64,000 nt of DNA. Source: Pseudomonas sp. HR96. GTDB lineage: Bacteria; Pseudomonadota; Gammaproteobacteria; Pseudomonadales; Pseudomonadaceae. Shown here piece by piece: positions 27,053 through 36,990 of the stretch. How positions within the stretch are numbered: the stretch's first letter is position 1; every line of letters begins with the position of its first letter. The DNA lies in the NCBI RefSeq assembly GCF_034059295.1, contig NZ_CP139141.1, positions 1,719,001-1,783,000 on the forward strand, in the 5' to 3' direction. A program made the position numbers and the translations under genes. The notes under the pieces are model-generated. The model was not told where the DNA came from. It made no database searches and saw nothing but the letters and a program-made list of their open reading frames with translations.

Positions 27053-29182
27053 GTGGATCGCTCACAACTGATCAATACGGTTCGCAGCAACGCCAAGGGC
27101 CTGGGGCAGGGCAGCCTCGGCGTGCCTCTGTTGTTGCTGGTGATGTTGGCAATGATGATGTTGCCGATTCCGTCGTTCCTCCTCGACGTGTTCTTCACTT
27201 TCAACATTGCCTTGTCCATCGTCGTGCTGCTGGTCTGCGTGTACGCCATGCGGCCGCTGGACTTCGCCGTGTTCCCGACCATCCTGCTGGTGGCCACCCT
27301 GCTGCGCCTGGCGCTCAACGTCGCCTCGACGCGGGTGGTGATGCTCCACGGCCAGGAGGGCCACGCTGCGGCGGGCAAGGTGATCCAGGCGTTCGGTGAG
27401 GTGGTGATCGGCGGCAACTACGTGGTCGGTATGGTGGTGTTCGCCATTCTCATGATCATCAACTTCGTGGTGGTGACCAAGGGCGCCGGGCGCATCTCCG
27501 AGGTGAGCGCGCGCTTCACGCTGGACGCCATGCCCGGCAAGCAGATGGCCATCGACGCCGACCTCAACGCCGGCATCATCGACCAGAACCAGGCCAAGGC
27601 CCGGCGTATGGAAGTGGCGGCAGAGGCCGAGTTCTACGGGTCGATGGACGGTGCCAGCAAATTCGTCCGCGGTGACGCCGTCGCCGGCCTGCTGATTCTC
27701 TTTATCAACCTGCTCGGCGGCATGGCCGTGGGCATGATCCAGCACGGCATGAGCTTTGCCGACGCCGGCAAGGTCTACGCCCTGCTGACCATCGGTGACG
27801 GCCTGGTGGCGCAGTTGCCTTCGCTGCTGCTGTCCACTGCCGCCGCCATCATGGTGACCCGTGCGTCGGGCTCCGAAGAAATGGGCAAGCAGATCCACCG
27901 GCAGATGTTCGCCTCGCCCAAGGCGCTGGCGGTGTCGGGTGGCCTGATGGCGGTCATGGGCCTGGTGCCCGGCATGCCGCACCTGTCGTTCCTCAGCCTG
28001 GCGGCCATGGCTGTGGGCGGCGCGTACCTGCTGTGGCAGAAACAGAACCTGGTCAAGGAGCAGGCCCTGGCCGAAGTGGCGCGCCAGCAGGAGATGCTGC
28101 CGTCGCCAACCCGCACCCAGGAAACCAAGGAGCTGGGCTGGGACGACGTCACGCCCATCGATATGATCGGCCTGGAAGTGGGCTATCGGCTGATTCCGCT
28201 GGTGGACCGCAACCAGGGTGGCCAGCTGCTCGCGCGGATCAAGGGTGTGCGCAAGAAGCTCTCCCAGGACCTGGGCTTTCTCATGCCCACCGTGCACATT
28301 CGCGACAACCTCGACCTGGCGCCCAGCGCCTATCGCCTGACGCTGATGGGGGTGATCCTCGCCGAAGCGGAGATCTACCCCGACCGCGAGCTGGCGATCA
28401 ATCCTGGTCAGGTGTTCGGCACCCTCAACGGCATCACCGCCAAAGATCCGGCTTTTGGCCTGGACGCGGTATGGATCGAGTTGAGTTTGCGTAGCCAGGC
28501 GCAATCTTTAGGCTATACCGTGGTCGATGCCAGTACAGTAGTGGCAACGCACTTGAACCAGATCCTGTCCAAGCACGCTCACGAGCTGATTGGCCACGAG
28601 GAAGTCCAGCAATTGCTGCAAGTACTGGCCAAAGGCTCGCCCAAGCTGGCTGAAGAGCTGGTGCCGGGTGTGCTGTCGTTGTCGGCGCTGCTCAAGGTGT
28701 TGCAGGCATTGCTGTCCGAACAGGTCCCGGTCCGCGATATCCGCAGCATAGCCGAGGCTATCGCCAACAACGCGGCCAGGAGTCAAGATACTGCCGCTTT
28801 GGTGGCACACGTGCGGGTCGGTTTGTCCCGCGCCATCGTCCAAAGCATTGTAGGCATTGAGCCGGAGCTGCCTGTGATCACGCTGGAGCCAAGGTTGGAA
28901 CAGATCTTGCTCAATAGTCTTCAGAAGGCGGGTCAGGGTCAGGAAGAAGGCGTTTTGCTGGAACCGAGCATGGCCGAGAAGTTGCAGCGTTCGTTGATAG
29001 ACGCCGCACAGCGCCAGGAAATGCAAGGCCAGCCAGTGATCCTGCTGGTGGCCGGGCCGGTTCGAGCGATGCTTTCGCGGTTTGGGCGTCTGGCGGTACC
29101 GAATCTGCATGTGTTGGCTTACCAGGAAATTCCTGACAACAAGCAAGTGACTATCGTCGCGACAGTAGGGCCCAACGGCTGA
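27053..29182 (+). CDS. flhA: Flagellar export gate protein FlhA
   Basis: Largest export-gate protein, coupling proton flow to export and docking chaperone-substrate complexes. From GTG 27053 (VDRSQLINT) the product is 709 residues, the usual Pseudomonas length. It has about eight membrane segments in the first half, the FHIPEP signature region (RLALNVASTRVVMLHG, GDAVAGLLILFINLLGG) and a cytoplasmic C-terminal domain (KELGWDDVTPIDMIGLEVGY). An in-frame ATG at 26978 would place the start inside the sigma-54 promoter and is rejected. The ribosome site before the GTG is weak (GGGG). Confidence 0.96.
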   Translation: MDRSQLINTVRSNAKGLGQGSLGVPLLLLVMLAMMMLPIPSFLLDVFFTFNIALSIVVLLVCVYAMRPLDFAVFPTILLVATLLRLALNVASTRVVMLHGQEGHAAAGKVIQAFGEVVIGGNYVVGMVVFAILMIINFVVVTKGAGRISEVSARFTLDAMPGKQMAIDADLNAGIIDQNQAKARRMEVAAEAEFYGSMDGASKFVRGDAVAGLLILFINLLGGMAVGMIQHGMSFADAGKVYALLTIGDGLVAQLPSLLLSTAAAIMVTRASGSEEMGKQIHRQMFASPKALAVSGGLMAVMGLVPGMPHLSFLSLAAMAVGGAYLLWQKQNLVKEQALAEVARQQEMLPSPTRTQETKELGWDDVTPIDMIGLEVGYRLIPLVDRNQGGQLLARIKGVRKKLSQDLGFLMPTVHIRDNLDLAPSAYRLTLMGVILAEAEIYPDRELAINPGQVFGTLNGITAKDPAFGLDAVWIELSLRSQAQSLGYTVVDASTVVATHLNQILSKHAHELIGHEEVQQLLQVLAKGSPKLAEELVPGVLSLSALLKVLQALLSEQVPVRDIRSIAEAIANNAARSQDTAALVAHVRVGLSRAIVQSIVGIEPELPVITLEPRLEQILLNSLQKAGQGQEEGVLLEPSMAEKLQRSLIDAAQRQEMQGQPVILLVAGPVRAMLSRFGRLAVPNLHVLAYQEIPDNKQVTIVATVGPNG

Positions 29183-29194
29183 GGGTGATGGGTT

Positions 29195-30517
29195 ATGCAA
29201 GTGAAGCGTTTTTTCGCCGCCGATATGCGTCAGGCCATGAAATTGGTCCGCGACGAGCTGGGCGCCGATGCCGCGATTATCGGTAACCGCCGCATCGCCG
29301 GCGGTGTCGAGCTGACGGCTGCGCTGGACTACAAGCTGTCGGCGCTGGCCCCCCGCGTACCCAACATCGAGCTGGAAGATGAACTGCGCAAGACCCAATC
29401 GCGTATCGTTTCCGCCCAGGCCGAACTGAGCAACCGCAGCGACAGCGACGGCGCCAACAACCGCCAGCTGTTCGCCGGCCTGCCGTTGACCGCCTCCGAG
29501 CCGCTGGTCGAGCCCAATTTCGTCGAGCCGGTGCGCCCCGCCGCAGCTGTGGCCCCTGCGCAGCCCGCGGTCGACCAGCGTCTGTTCGACTCCATGCGTT
29601 CGGAGCTCAACGGCCTGCGCGAGCTGCTGGAAGTGCAACTCGGCTCGCTGGCCTGGACCCAGCTGCAAGGCAGCCAGCCGGAGCAGGCCAACCTCTGGCG
29701 CCGCCTGCAACGCATCGGCCTGTCCGGCCCACTGTCGCGCGAGCTGCTGAGCCTGACCGGTGAAATTCGTGAACCTCGCCAGGCCTGGCGCATGCTGCTG
29801 GCCCACCTGGCGCGGATGATCCATACCCCGGAAGTCGAGCCACTGGAAGAGGGCGGTGTGATTGCCATGGTCGGCCCGGCCGGCATGGGCAAGACCACCA
29901 CCCTGGCCAAGCTGGCGGCGCGCTACGTACTCAAGTACGGCGCCCAGAGCATCGCCCTGGTGAGCATGGACAGTTTTCGCATCGGCGCCCAGGAGCAACT
30001 CAAGACCCTGGGGCGGATCCTCAACGTTTCGGTGACCCAGGTCGACCCGGGCCAGTCGCTCGGCCAGGCATTGGAGCCACTGCTGCGCAAGCGCGTGATC
30101 CTGATCGACACTGCCGGCCTGCAGGCCAGCGACCCGGCCCTGCGCATGCAACTGGAAAGCCTGGCCGGGCGCGGCATTCGCGCCCGCAACTACCTGGTAC
30201 TGGCCACCACCAGCCAGAAGCAGGTGCTGACCGCCGCCTATCACAGCTACAAGCGCTGTGGCCTGGCCGGTTGCATCCTGACCAAATTGGATGAAACGGC
30301 GAGTCTCGGCGAAGTGCTGAGCCTGGCCATCAGTACCGAATTGCCAGTGGCCTACCTCACGGACGGCCCGCGCATTCCGGACGATTTGCACCTGCCGCGC
30401 CGGCACCAGCTGGTCAGCCGCGCGGTGAACGTGCAAATGCAGGAGGAGCCCAGCGAAGAGGCCATGGCCGATATGTTCGCTGACCTCTACCACAGCCCTG
30501 ACAAGCGTGTGGGCTGA
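29195..30517 (+). CDS. flhF: SRP-like GTPase FlhF
   Basis: GTPase that marks the cell pole for the flagellum. The 440-residue protein has an N-terminal basic/B domain (MQVKRFFAADMRQAMKLVRDELG), and C-terminal SRP-type NG domains with the P-loop GPAGMGKTTTLAKLAA at residue 227 and the MDSFRIGAQEQLKTL and TKLDETASLGE motifs. It is followed by its antagonist fleN after 115 bases. Confidence 0.97.
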   Translation: MQVKRFFAADMRQAMKLVRDELGADAAIIGNRRIAGGVELTAALDYKLSALAPRVPNIELEDELRKTQSRIVSAQAELSNRSDSDGANNRQLFAGLPLTASEPLVEPNFVEPVRPAAAVAPAQPAVDQRLFDSMRSELNGLRELLEVQLGSLAWTQLQGSQPEQANLWRRLQRIGLSGPLSRELLSLTGEIREPRQAWRMLLAHLARMIHTPEVEPLEEGGVIAMVGPAGMGKTTTLAKLAARYVLKYGAQSIALVSMDSFRIGAQEQLKTLGRILNVSVTQVDPGQSLGQALEPLLRKRVILIDTAGLQASDPALRMQLESLAGRGIRARNYLVLATTSQKQVLTAAYHSYKRCGLAGCILTKLDETASLGEVLSLAISTELPVAYLTDGPRIPDDLHLPRRHQLVSRAVNVQMQEEPSEEAMADMFADLYHSPDKRVG

Positions 30518-30632
30518 GGGAGATGGGTGAGATGACGTTCCAAACTACCTACATCGATGGTCTGCATGCCCTGGTTGTCCAGGCGCAGTCGGTCGTGTGG
30601 CCTCGGTCTAAGTGACAAGGTAAACAACGAAC

Positions 30633-31466
30633 ATGGGCAGCATGCATCCCGTACAGGTGATCGCGGTGACCGGCGGCAAGGGTGGCGTCGGCAAGACTAA
30701 CGTGTCAGTGAACTTGTCTCTGGCGTTGGCCGAGCTTGGCCGCAGGGTCATGCTTCTGGACGCCGACCTGGGGCTGGCGAACGTCGACGTCCTGCTGGGG
30801 CTGACACCCAAACGCACCCTGGCCGACGTGATCGAAGGCCGCTGCGAGCTGCGCGACGTGATGTTGCAAGGCCCCGGCGGGATCCGCATCGTGCCGGCCG
30901 CGTCGGGCACCCAGAGCATGGTGCACCTGTCGCCTGCGCAGCACGCCGGATTGATCCAGGCGTTCAGCGACGTCGGCGACAACCTCGACGTGCTGGTGAT
31001 CGACACGGCCGCCGGTATCGGCGAGTCGGTGGTCAGCTTCGTGCGCGCCGCTCAGGAGGTCCTGCTGGTGGTGTGCGACGAGCCGACCTCGATCACCGAC
31101 GCCTACGCCCTGATCAAGTTGCTCAATCGGGACTACGGCATGAACCGTTTCCGGGTGCTGGCCAACATGGCCCAGAGCCCGCAGGAAGGTCGCAACCTGT
31201 TCGCCAAGCTGACCAAGGTGACCGACCGCTTCCTCGACGTTGCACTGCAGTATGTCGGTGCCGTGCCGTACGACGAGTGCGTACGCAAGGCGGTGCAAAA
31301 ACAACGCGCGGTGTACGAAGCTTTCCCGCGTTCCAAATGTGCCCTGGCGTTCAAGGCCATTGCCCAGAAGGTCGATACCTGGCCGTTGCCCGCCAACCCG
31401 CGGGGGCACCTGGAGTTCTTCGTCGAACGTCTGGTTCAGCAAACTAGCGCAGGGCCCGTATCATGA
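30633..31466 (+). CDS. fleN: Flagellar number regulator FleN (FlhG)
   Basis: ParA/MinD-type ATPase that binds FleQ and keeps flagellar number at the pole low. The 277-residue protein has the deviant Walker A GGKGGVGKTNVSVNL at residue 14 and MLLDADLGLANVDVLLGL. The start (MGSMHPVQVIAVT) follows AAGG. It overlaps fliA by four bases. Confidence 0.97.
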   Translation: MGSMHPVQVIAVTGGKGGVGKTNVSVNLSLALAELGRRVMLLDADLGLANVDVLLGLTPKRTLADVIEGRCELRDVMLQGPGGIRIVPAASGTQSMVHLSPAQHAGLIQAFSDVGDNLDVLVIDTAAGIGESVVSFVRAAQEVLLVVCDEPTSITDAYALIKLLNRDYGMNRFRVLANMAQSPQEGRNLFAKLTKVTDRFLDVALQYVGAVPYDECVRKAVQKQRAVYEAFPRSKCALAFKAIAQKVDTWPLPANPRGHLEFFVERLVQQTSAGPVS

Positions 31467-32209
31467 GCGCGAGCGGATATCGTATGTACAGCAAGGCTTC
31501 CCGCGAGTCCCAGCAGTACGAGTTGATCGAGCGCTATGCGCCTCTGGTCAAGCGAATCGCCTATCACCTGCTGGCGCGCCTGCCAGCCAGCGTGCAGGTG
31601 GAGGACCTGATCCAGGCCGGCATGATCGGCCTGCTCGAGGTGTCCACCAAGTACGACTCGAGCAAGGGCGCCAGTTTCGAGACCTACGCGGGTATCCGTA
31701 TCCGTGGCGCGATGCTCGATGAAGTGCGCAAAGGTGACTGGGCACCCCGTTCGGTGCACCGCAATACGCGCATGGTCAGCGACGCGATTCGCGCAATCGA
31801 GGCAAAAACTGGCCGCGACGCTAAAGATCACGAGGTTGCTGCCGAACTCAAGTTGAGTCTCGACGATTACTACGGGATCTTGAACGATACCTTGGGCAGC
31901 CGGCTGTTCAGTTTCGACGACCTGTTGCAGGACGGCGGCGAACACGAAGGCTTGCATGAAGATGGCGCCAGCGGTTCGCTGGAGCCCTCGCGTGACCTGG
32001 AGGACGAACGCTTCCAGGCGGCCCTGGCCGACGCGATCGCCGGCTTGCCGGAGCGCGAGAAGCTGGTCCTGGCGTTGTATTACGACGAGGAGCTGAACCT
32101 CAAGGAAATCGGCGAGGTATTGGGGGTCAGCGAGTCGCGTGTCAGCCAGTTGCACAGCCAGTGCGCGGCACGTCTGCGCGGCCGGCTGGGCGAGTGGCGA
32201 GCGCGATAG
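31463..32209 (+). CDS. fliA: Flagellar sigma factor FliA (sigma-28)
   Basis: Sigma factor for late genes such as flagellin; held inactive by FlgM. The 248-residue protein has region 2 (ELIERYAPLVKRIAYHLL, SKGASFETYAGIRIRGAMLDE), region 3 and region 4 with the helix-turn-helix (NLKEIGEVLGVSESRVSQLHS). ATG overlaps the fleN stop (ATGA). FlgM itself is not in the window. Confidence 0.98.
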   Translation: MSASGYRMYSKASRESQQYELIERYAPLVKRIAYHLLARLPASVQVEDLIQAGMIGLLEVSTKYDSSKGASFETYAGIRIRGAMLDEVRKGDWAPRSVHRNTRMVSDAIRAIEAKTGRDAKDHEVAAELKLSLDDYYGILNDTLGSRLFSFDDLLQDGGEHEGLHEDGASGSLEPSRDLEDERFQAALADAIAGLPEREKLVLALYYDEELNLKEIGEVLGVSESRVSQLHSQCAARLRGRLGEWRAR

Positions 32210-32324
32210 CGGGTAACGGGAATGCCTGACAGCAGTCGCTGGAAGATAAAAATCGGATTTGATTGAACGCCCGCCCAGGGTCTGGGCGAGTCAAGACTGC
32301 TTGGAGGTCTAATTGGACAAGAAC

Positions 32325-32699
32325 ATGAAAATCCTCATCGTTGACGATTTTTCGACGATGCGGCGGATCATCAAGAACCTGTTGCGTGATCTGGGCTTTA
32401 CCAACACGTCCGAGGCCGATGATGGCAACACGGCGCTGCCGATGCTGCAAAGCGGTGGGTTCGACTTTTTGGTGACCGACTGGAACATGCCCGGCATGTC
32501 CGGCATCGACCTGCTCAAGCAGGTGCGTGCCGATGACCGCCTCAAGCACCTGCCGGTGCTGATGGTGACCGCCGAAGCCAAGCGCGAGCAGATCATCGAA
32601 GCCGCCCAGGCCGGCGTCAACGGCTATGTGGTCAAGCCTTTCACCGCTCAGGTGCTGAAAGAAAAAATCGAGAAGATTTTCGAGCGCGTCAACAGCTGA
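32325..32699 (+). CDS. cheY: Chemotaxis response regulator CheY
   Basis: Single receiver domain that carries phosphate from CheA to FliM. The 124 residues contain the acidic pocket DD at 7-8, the acceptor Asp52 ([11 protein letters not shown]), Thr (MVTAEAKRE) and Lys (VVKPFTAQ). The start is not fully settled: ATG 32325 is the usual family start, but a TTG at 32313 in the same frame has a better placed GGAGG (five bases) and would add MDKN. Confidence 0.97.
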   Translation: MKILIVDDFSTMRRIIKNLLRDLGFTNTSEADDGNTALPMLQSGGFDFLVTDWNMPGMSGIDLLKQVRADDRLKHLPVLMVTAEAKREQIIEAAQAGVNGYVVKPFTAQVLKEKIEKIFERVNS

Positions 32700-32718
32700 T
32701 GACCGCCACGGGGGCGCA

Positions 32719-33507
32719 ATGGACCAGAAAAAGAATTCTTTGGGGGACTTCGAGTCGACCCTGAAGAAACATGCCGTCGAACTGGTGGACAGCCTTGAAA
32801 AAGGCAAGTTCGGCGACGCGGTGCAGTTGATCCATGAGCTGAACCAGACCCGTGATCGCGGCTTGTATCAGGAAGTCGGCAAGCTGACGCGCGAGTTGCA
32901 CAGCGCCATCGTCAGCTTCCAGATCGACCCGCACATGCCGCAGGCCGAGGAGGTCTCGCAGATCACCGACGCCACGGAGCGGCTGTCCTATGTCGTGCGG
33001 CTGACCGAGAACGCGGCCAACCGGACCATGGACCTGGTGGAGCAGAGCACGCCGGTGATGAACGCGCTGAGCGACGAAGCCCATGCCCTGAGCGTCGACT
33101 GGCAGCGCTTCATGCGCCGGGAAATCGGCGCCGAGGAGTTCCGCGAGCTGGCTCGTCGGGTCGACGGCTTCCTGACGCGCAGCGAGCAGGGCAACCGCGA
33201 GGTGGGCAGCCACCTCAACGACATCCTGCTGGCCCAGGACTACCAGGACCTGACCGGGCAGGTGATCAAGCGCGTTACGCAATTGGTCACGGAAGTGGAA
33301 AGCAACCTGCTCAAACTGGTGTTGATGGCCAGCCAGGTGGACCGCTTCGCGGGCATCGAACACGACCATCAGCAGCTTCGCGATGAAAAAGATCACGAAA
33401 TACATCCTGCCAGGGGTGAAGGTCCGCAGATTCATGCCGATAAACGTGAAGACGTTGTATCCGGTCAAGACGATGTCGACGATCTGCTGTCCAGCCTGGG
33501 CTTCTAA
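32719..33507 (+). CDS. cheZ: CheY-P phosphatase CheZ
   Basis: Removes phosphate from CheY-P. The 262-residue helical protein has the catalytic region (ILLAQDYQDLTGQVIKRVTQL, active Gln in QDYQDLTGQ) and the C-terminal CheY-binding peptide (GQDDVDDLLSSLGF). It follows cheY by 19 bases and precedes cheA. Confidence 0.96.
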   Translation: MDQKKNSLGDFESTLKKHAVELVDSLEKGKFGDAVQLIHELNQTRDRGLYQEVGKLTRELHSAIVSFQIDPHMPQAEEVSQITDATERLSYVVRLTENAANRTMDLVEQSTPVMNALSDEAHALSVDWQRFMRREIGAEEFRELARRVDGFLTRSEQGNREVGSHLNDILLAQDYQDLTGQVIKRVTQLVTEVESNLLKLVLMASQVDRFAGIEHDHQQLRDEKDHEIHPARGEGPQIHADKREDVVSGQDDVDDLLSSLGF

Positions 33508-33551
33508 GCAACACCCAGGCTCGTGATTACTTCATTCCAGGGAGCACCCAT

Positions 33552-35798
33552 ATGAGCTTCGGCGCCGACGAAGAAATCCTCCAGGATTTCCTGGTAGAGG
33601 CCGGCGAAATTCTCGAGCAGCTGTCCGAACAACTGGTCGAGCTTGAGAGCCGGCCAGATGATGCGGATTTGCTCAATGCAATTTTTCGCGGTTTTCACAC
33701 TGTAAAAGGCGGTGCCGGGTTTCTCCAGCTCAACGAGCTGGTGGAGTGCTGCCACATTGCCGAGAACGTCTTCGACATCCTGCGCAAGGGTGAACGTCGC
33801 GTCGACTCTGAGTTGATGGACGTGGTGCTCGAGGCACTGGATGCCGTCAACGGCATGTTCAGCGAGGTGCGCGAGCGCACCGACATCACCCCAGCCTCGC
33901 CCCAGCTGCTCGAAGCCTTGGCGCGCCTGGCCGAACCTGCCGGTGCCGAGCCTGCGCCAGCCGTGGCGGCACCCGCGCCGGCGGCTGCGGCCAGCGCTGC
34001 GCCTGCCGGCGCAGCCGATGAAATCACCGACTTCGAATTCGAAGCGCTGCTCGACTCGCTCAACAACGTCCACGAAGCGCCTGCCCCGGCGGCGCCGCCA
34101 GCGTCTGTCAGCGCTGCGCCTGTTGCACCGGCCGCGTCCGGCAGCGACGAGATCACCGACGACGAGTTCGAGAACCTGCTCGACCAGTTGCATGGCAAAG
34201 GCCAGTTCGCTGCCCCTGCAGCGGCTGCGCCGGCCAGGCCGGCGGCGGGCAGCGACGAAATCACCGATGATGAATTCGAGAACCTGCTCGATCAGTTGCA
34301 TGGCAAGGGCTCCTTCGCCGTCGACAACCTTCCCGGCGCTGCGCCTGCGGCCAGCACCGAGCCGAGCACCACCGGCACCCAGGCGCCGGTCAAGGCCGGT
34401 GAGTTGATCACCGACGACGAGTTCGAGAACCTGCTCGACGAACTGCACGGCAAAGGCAAGTTCAGCGAAGTGCCGCCGGCCGCCGCCGAACCGGTTGCGG
34501 CCAAGCCTGCGCCGGTGCCGGCAGCAGCGCCTGCGCCCGTGGCCAAGCCCGCCGCTGGGCCCGCTGCTGCGCCTGCCGCCCCTGCTCGCGCGGCGGCGCC
34601 TGCCGGTGACAAACCGGCCGCCAGCGAAGCGGAAACCACGGTGCGGGTCGACACCGCGCGCCTGGACGAAATCATGAACATGGTCGGCGAACTAGTGCTG
34701 GTGCGTAACCGCCTGGTGCGCCTGGGCAGCAACAGCGCCGATGAAGCCATGCAGAAGGCCGTGTCGAACCTCGACGTGGTGACCGCCGACCTGCAGACCG
34801 CGGTGATGAAAACCCGCATGCAGCCGATCAAGAAGGTCTTCGGGCGCTTCCCGCGCCTGGTTCGCGACCTGGCTCGCCAGCTCAAGAAAGAGATCAACCT
34901 GGAGCTGGTGGGCGAAGAGACCGACCTGGACAAGAACCTCGTCGAGGCCCTGGCCGACCCGCTGGTGCACTTGGTGCGCAACGCGGTCGACCACGGCATC
35001 GAGTCGCCGGAAGAGCGCGAGGCTTCGGGCAAGTCCCGTGGTGGCCGCGTGGTGCTGTCTGCCGAGCAGGAGGGCGACCACATCCTGTTGTCCATCTCCG
35101 ACGACGGCAAGGGCATGGACCCGGCGGTACTGCGGGCCATTGCGGTCAAGCGCGGGGTCATGGACAAGGACGCCGCCGACCGCCTCAGCGACACCGAGTG
35201 CTACAACCTGATCTTCGCCCCGGGTTTCTCGACCAAGACCGAGATCTCCGACGTGTCCGGCCGCGGTGTGGGCATGGACGTGGTCAAGACCAAGATTTCC
35301 CAGCTCAACGGCACCATCAACATCCATTCGGTCAAGGGCCAGGGCTCGAAGATCGTCATCAAGGTGCCGCTGACCCTGGCGATCATGCCGACCTTGATGG
35401 TGATGCTCGGCAACCAGGCGTTCGCCTTCCCGCTGGTCAACGTCAACGAGATCTTCCACCTCGACCTGTCGCGCACCAACGTGGTCGACGGCCAGGAAGT
35501 GGTGATCGTCCGCGACAAGGCCTTGCCACTGTTCTACCTCAAGCGCTGGCTGGTGTCTTCGGCGGCCCATGAGGAGCAGCACGAAGGCCATGTGGTGATT
35601 CTCTCGGTGGGCACCCAGCGCATCGGCTTCGTGGTCGACCAGCTGGTGGGCCAGGAAGAGGTGGTCATCAAGCCTCTGGGCAAGATGCTGCAAGGTACGC
35701 CAGGCATGTCGGGGGCAACGATCACCGGCGACGGTCGCATCGCGCTGATCCTCGACGTACCGAGCATGCTCAAGCGCTACGCGACCCGGCGTATCTGA
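33552..35798 (+). CDS. cheA: Chemotaxis histidine kinase CheA
   Basis: Kinase of the chemoreceptor array. The 748-residue protein has a P1 Hpt domain with phosphorylatable His49 (FRGFHTVKGGAGFL), a long Ala/Pro-rich region with four copies of an acidic motif (ITDDEFENLLDQLHGKG, beginning near residues 156, 199, 235 and 284), the dimerisation domain, HATPase domain (VHLVRNAVDHGIESPEE, GRGVGMDVVK) and a CheW-like P5 domain. The repeats lie where a P2 CheY-docking domain would be. GGGAG precedes the ATG. Confidence 0.97.
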   Translation: MSFGADEEILQDFLVEAGEILEQLSEQLVELESRPDDADLLNAIFRGFHTVKGGAGFLQLNELVECCHIAENVFDILRKGERRVDSELMDVVLEALDAVNGMFSEVRERTDITPASPQLLEALARLAEPAGAEPAPAVAAPAPAAAASAAPAGAADEITDFEFEALLDSLNNVHEAPAPAAPPASVSAAPVAPAASGSDEITDDEFENLLDQLHGKGQFAAPAAAAPARPAAGSDEITDDEFENLLDQLHGKGSFAVDNLPGAAPAASTEPSTTGTQAPVKAGELITDDEFENLLDELHGKGKFSEVPPAAAEPVAAKPAPVPAAAPAPVAKPAAGPAAAPAAPARAAAPAGDKPAASEAETTVRVDTARLDEIMNMVGELVLVRNRLVRLGSNSADEAMQKAVSNLDVVTADLQTAVMKTRMQPIKKVFGRFPRLVRDLARQLKKEINLELVGEETDLDKNLVEALADPLVHLVRNAVDHGIESPEEREASGKSRGGRVVLSAEQEGDHILLSISDDGKGMDPAVLRAIAVKRGVMDKDAADRLSDTECYNLIFAPGFSTKTEISDVSGRGVGMDVVKTKISQLNGTINIHSVKGQGSKIVIKVPLTLAIMPTLMVMLGNQAFAFPLVNVNEIFHLDLSRTNVVDGQEVVIVRDKALPLFYLKRWLVSSAAHEEQHEGHVVILSVGTQRIGFVVDQLVGQEEVVIKPLGKMLQGTPGMSGATITGDGRIALILDVPSMLKRYATRRI

Positions 35799-35862
35799 CG
35801 CCTCGGCGTAGCTGACAAAGGGCGGCGCCGCCTGCGGGCAGGCGCCTTCCCATGGAGTGTTT

Positions 35863-36990
35863 ATGGCAGTCAAGGTTCTGGTGGTGGATGACTCCGGTTT
35901 TTTCCGCCGCCGTGTCTCGGAAATTCTTTCCTCGGACCCCAACATCCAGGTGGTCGGCACCGCCACCAATGGCAAGGAAGCCATCGATCAGGCCCAGGCC
36001 CTCAAGCCCGACGTGATCACCATGGACTACGAGATGCCGATGATGGACGGCATCACCGCCGTGCGGCACATCATGCAGCGTTGCCCGACCCCGGTCCTGA
36101 TGTTTTCCTCGCTGACCCATGAAGGGGCCCGGGTCACCCTGGATGCTCTGGATGCCGGCGCGGTGGACTTCCTGCCGAAAAATTTCGAGGACATCTCGCG
36201 CAACCCGGACAAGGTCAAGCAGATGCTCTGCGACAAGGTGCACAGCATCTCGCGCAGCAACCGCCGCTTCAGCAGTTACTCGGCGCCCGTCGCGGCGCCG
36301 GCCGTGGCTGCCCCCGCGTCGAGCGCAGGCAGCGCCGTGCCCCGACGCAGCGTGGCGCCAGCACCAGCGCCGCGGCCAGCGGCGCCCGCGCCGGCGGCCT
36401 CGCACAACTCACCGGCGCCCAAGCGCAAGACCTACAAGCTGGTGGCCATCGGTACCTCCACCGGTGGCCCCGTGGCCCTGCAGCGGGTGCTGACCCAACT
36501 GCCGGCGAATTTCCCCGCACCCATCGTGCTGATTCAGCACATGCCTGCGGCATTCACCCGCGCCTTCGCCGAACGCCTGGACAAGCTGTGCCGCATCAGC
36601 GTCAAGGAAGCCGAGGACGGCGACGTGCTGCGCCCCGGTCTGGCGCTGCTGGCCCCCGGCGGCAAGCAGATGATGGTCGACAGCCGTGGCACGGTGAAAA
36701 TCCTGCCCGGTGACGAGCGCCTGAACTACAAGCCGTGCGTGGACATCACCTTTGGCTCGGCGGCCAAGTCCTATGGCGACAAGGTCCTGGCGGTGGTGCT
36801 CACCGGCATGGGCGCCGACGGTCGCGAAGGCGCGCGCCTGCTCAAGCAGGGCGGCAGCCATGTTTGGGCGCAGGATGAAGCGAGCTGTGTGATCTACGGT
36901 ATGCCGATGGCCATCGTCAAGGCCAACCTGGCCGATGCCGTGTATGGCCTGGACGATATCGGTCGGCATCTGGTGGAGGCGTGTATCTGA
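35863..36990 (+). CDS. cheB: Protein-glutamate methylesterase CheB
   Basis: Demethylates and deamidates chemoreceptors to adapt the array. The 375-residue protein has an N-terminal receiver (acceptor Asp55 in [12 protein letters not shown]), an Ala/Pro-rich linker and a C-terminal esterase domain with the catalytic Ser, His and Asp motifs ([37 protein letters not shown]). ATG 35863 has GGAG upstream. Stop overlaps motC by one base. Confidence 0.97.
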   Translation: MAVKVLVVDDSGFFRRRVSEILSSDPNIQVVGTATNGKEAIDQAQALKPDVITMDYEMPMMDGITAVRHIMQRCPTPVLMFSSLTHEGARVTLDALDAGAVDFLPKNFEDISRNPDKVKQMLCDKVHSISRSNRRFSSYSAPVAAPAVAAPASSAGSAVPRRSVAPAPAPRPAAPAPAASHNSPAPKRKTYKLVAIGTSTGGPVALQRVLTQLPANFPAPIVLIQHMPAAFTRAFAERLDKLCRISVKEAEDGDVLRPGLALLAPGGKQMMVDSRGTVKILPGDERLNYKPCVDITFGSAAKSYGDKVLAVVLTGMGADGREGARLLKQGGSHVWAQDEASCVIYGMPMAIVKANLADAVYGLDDIGRHLVEACI

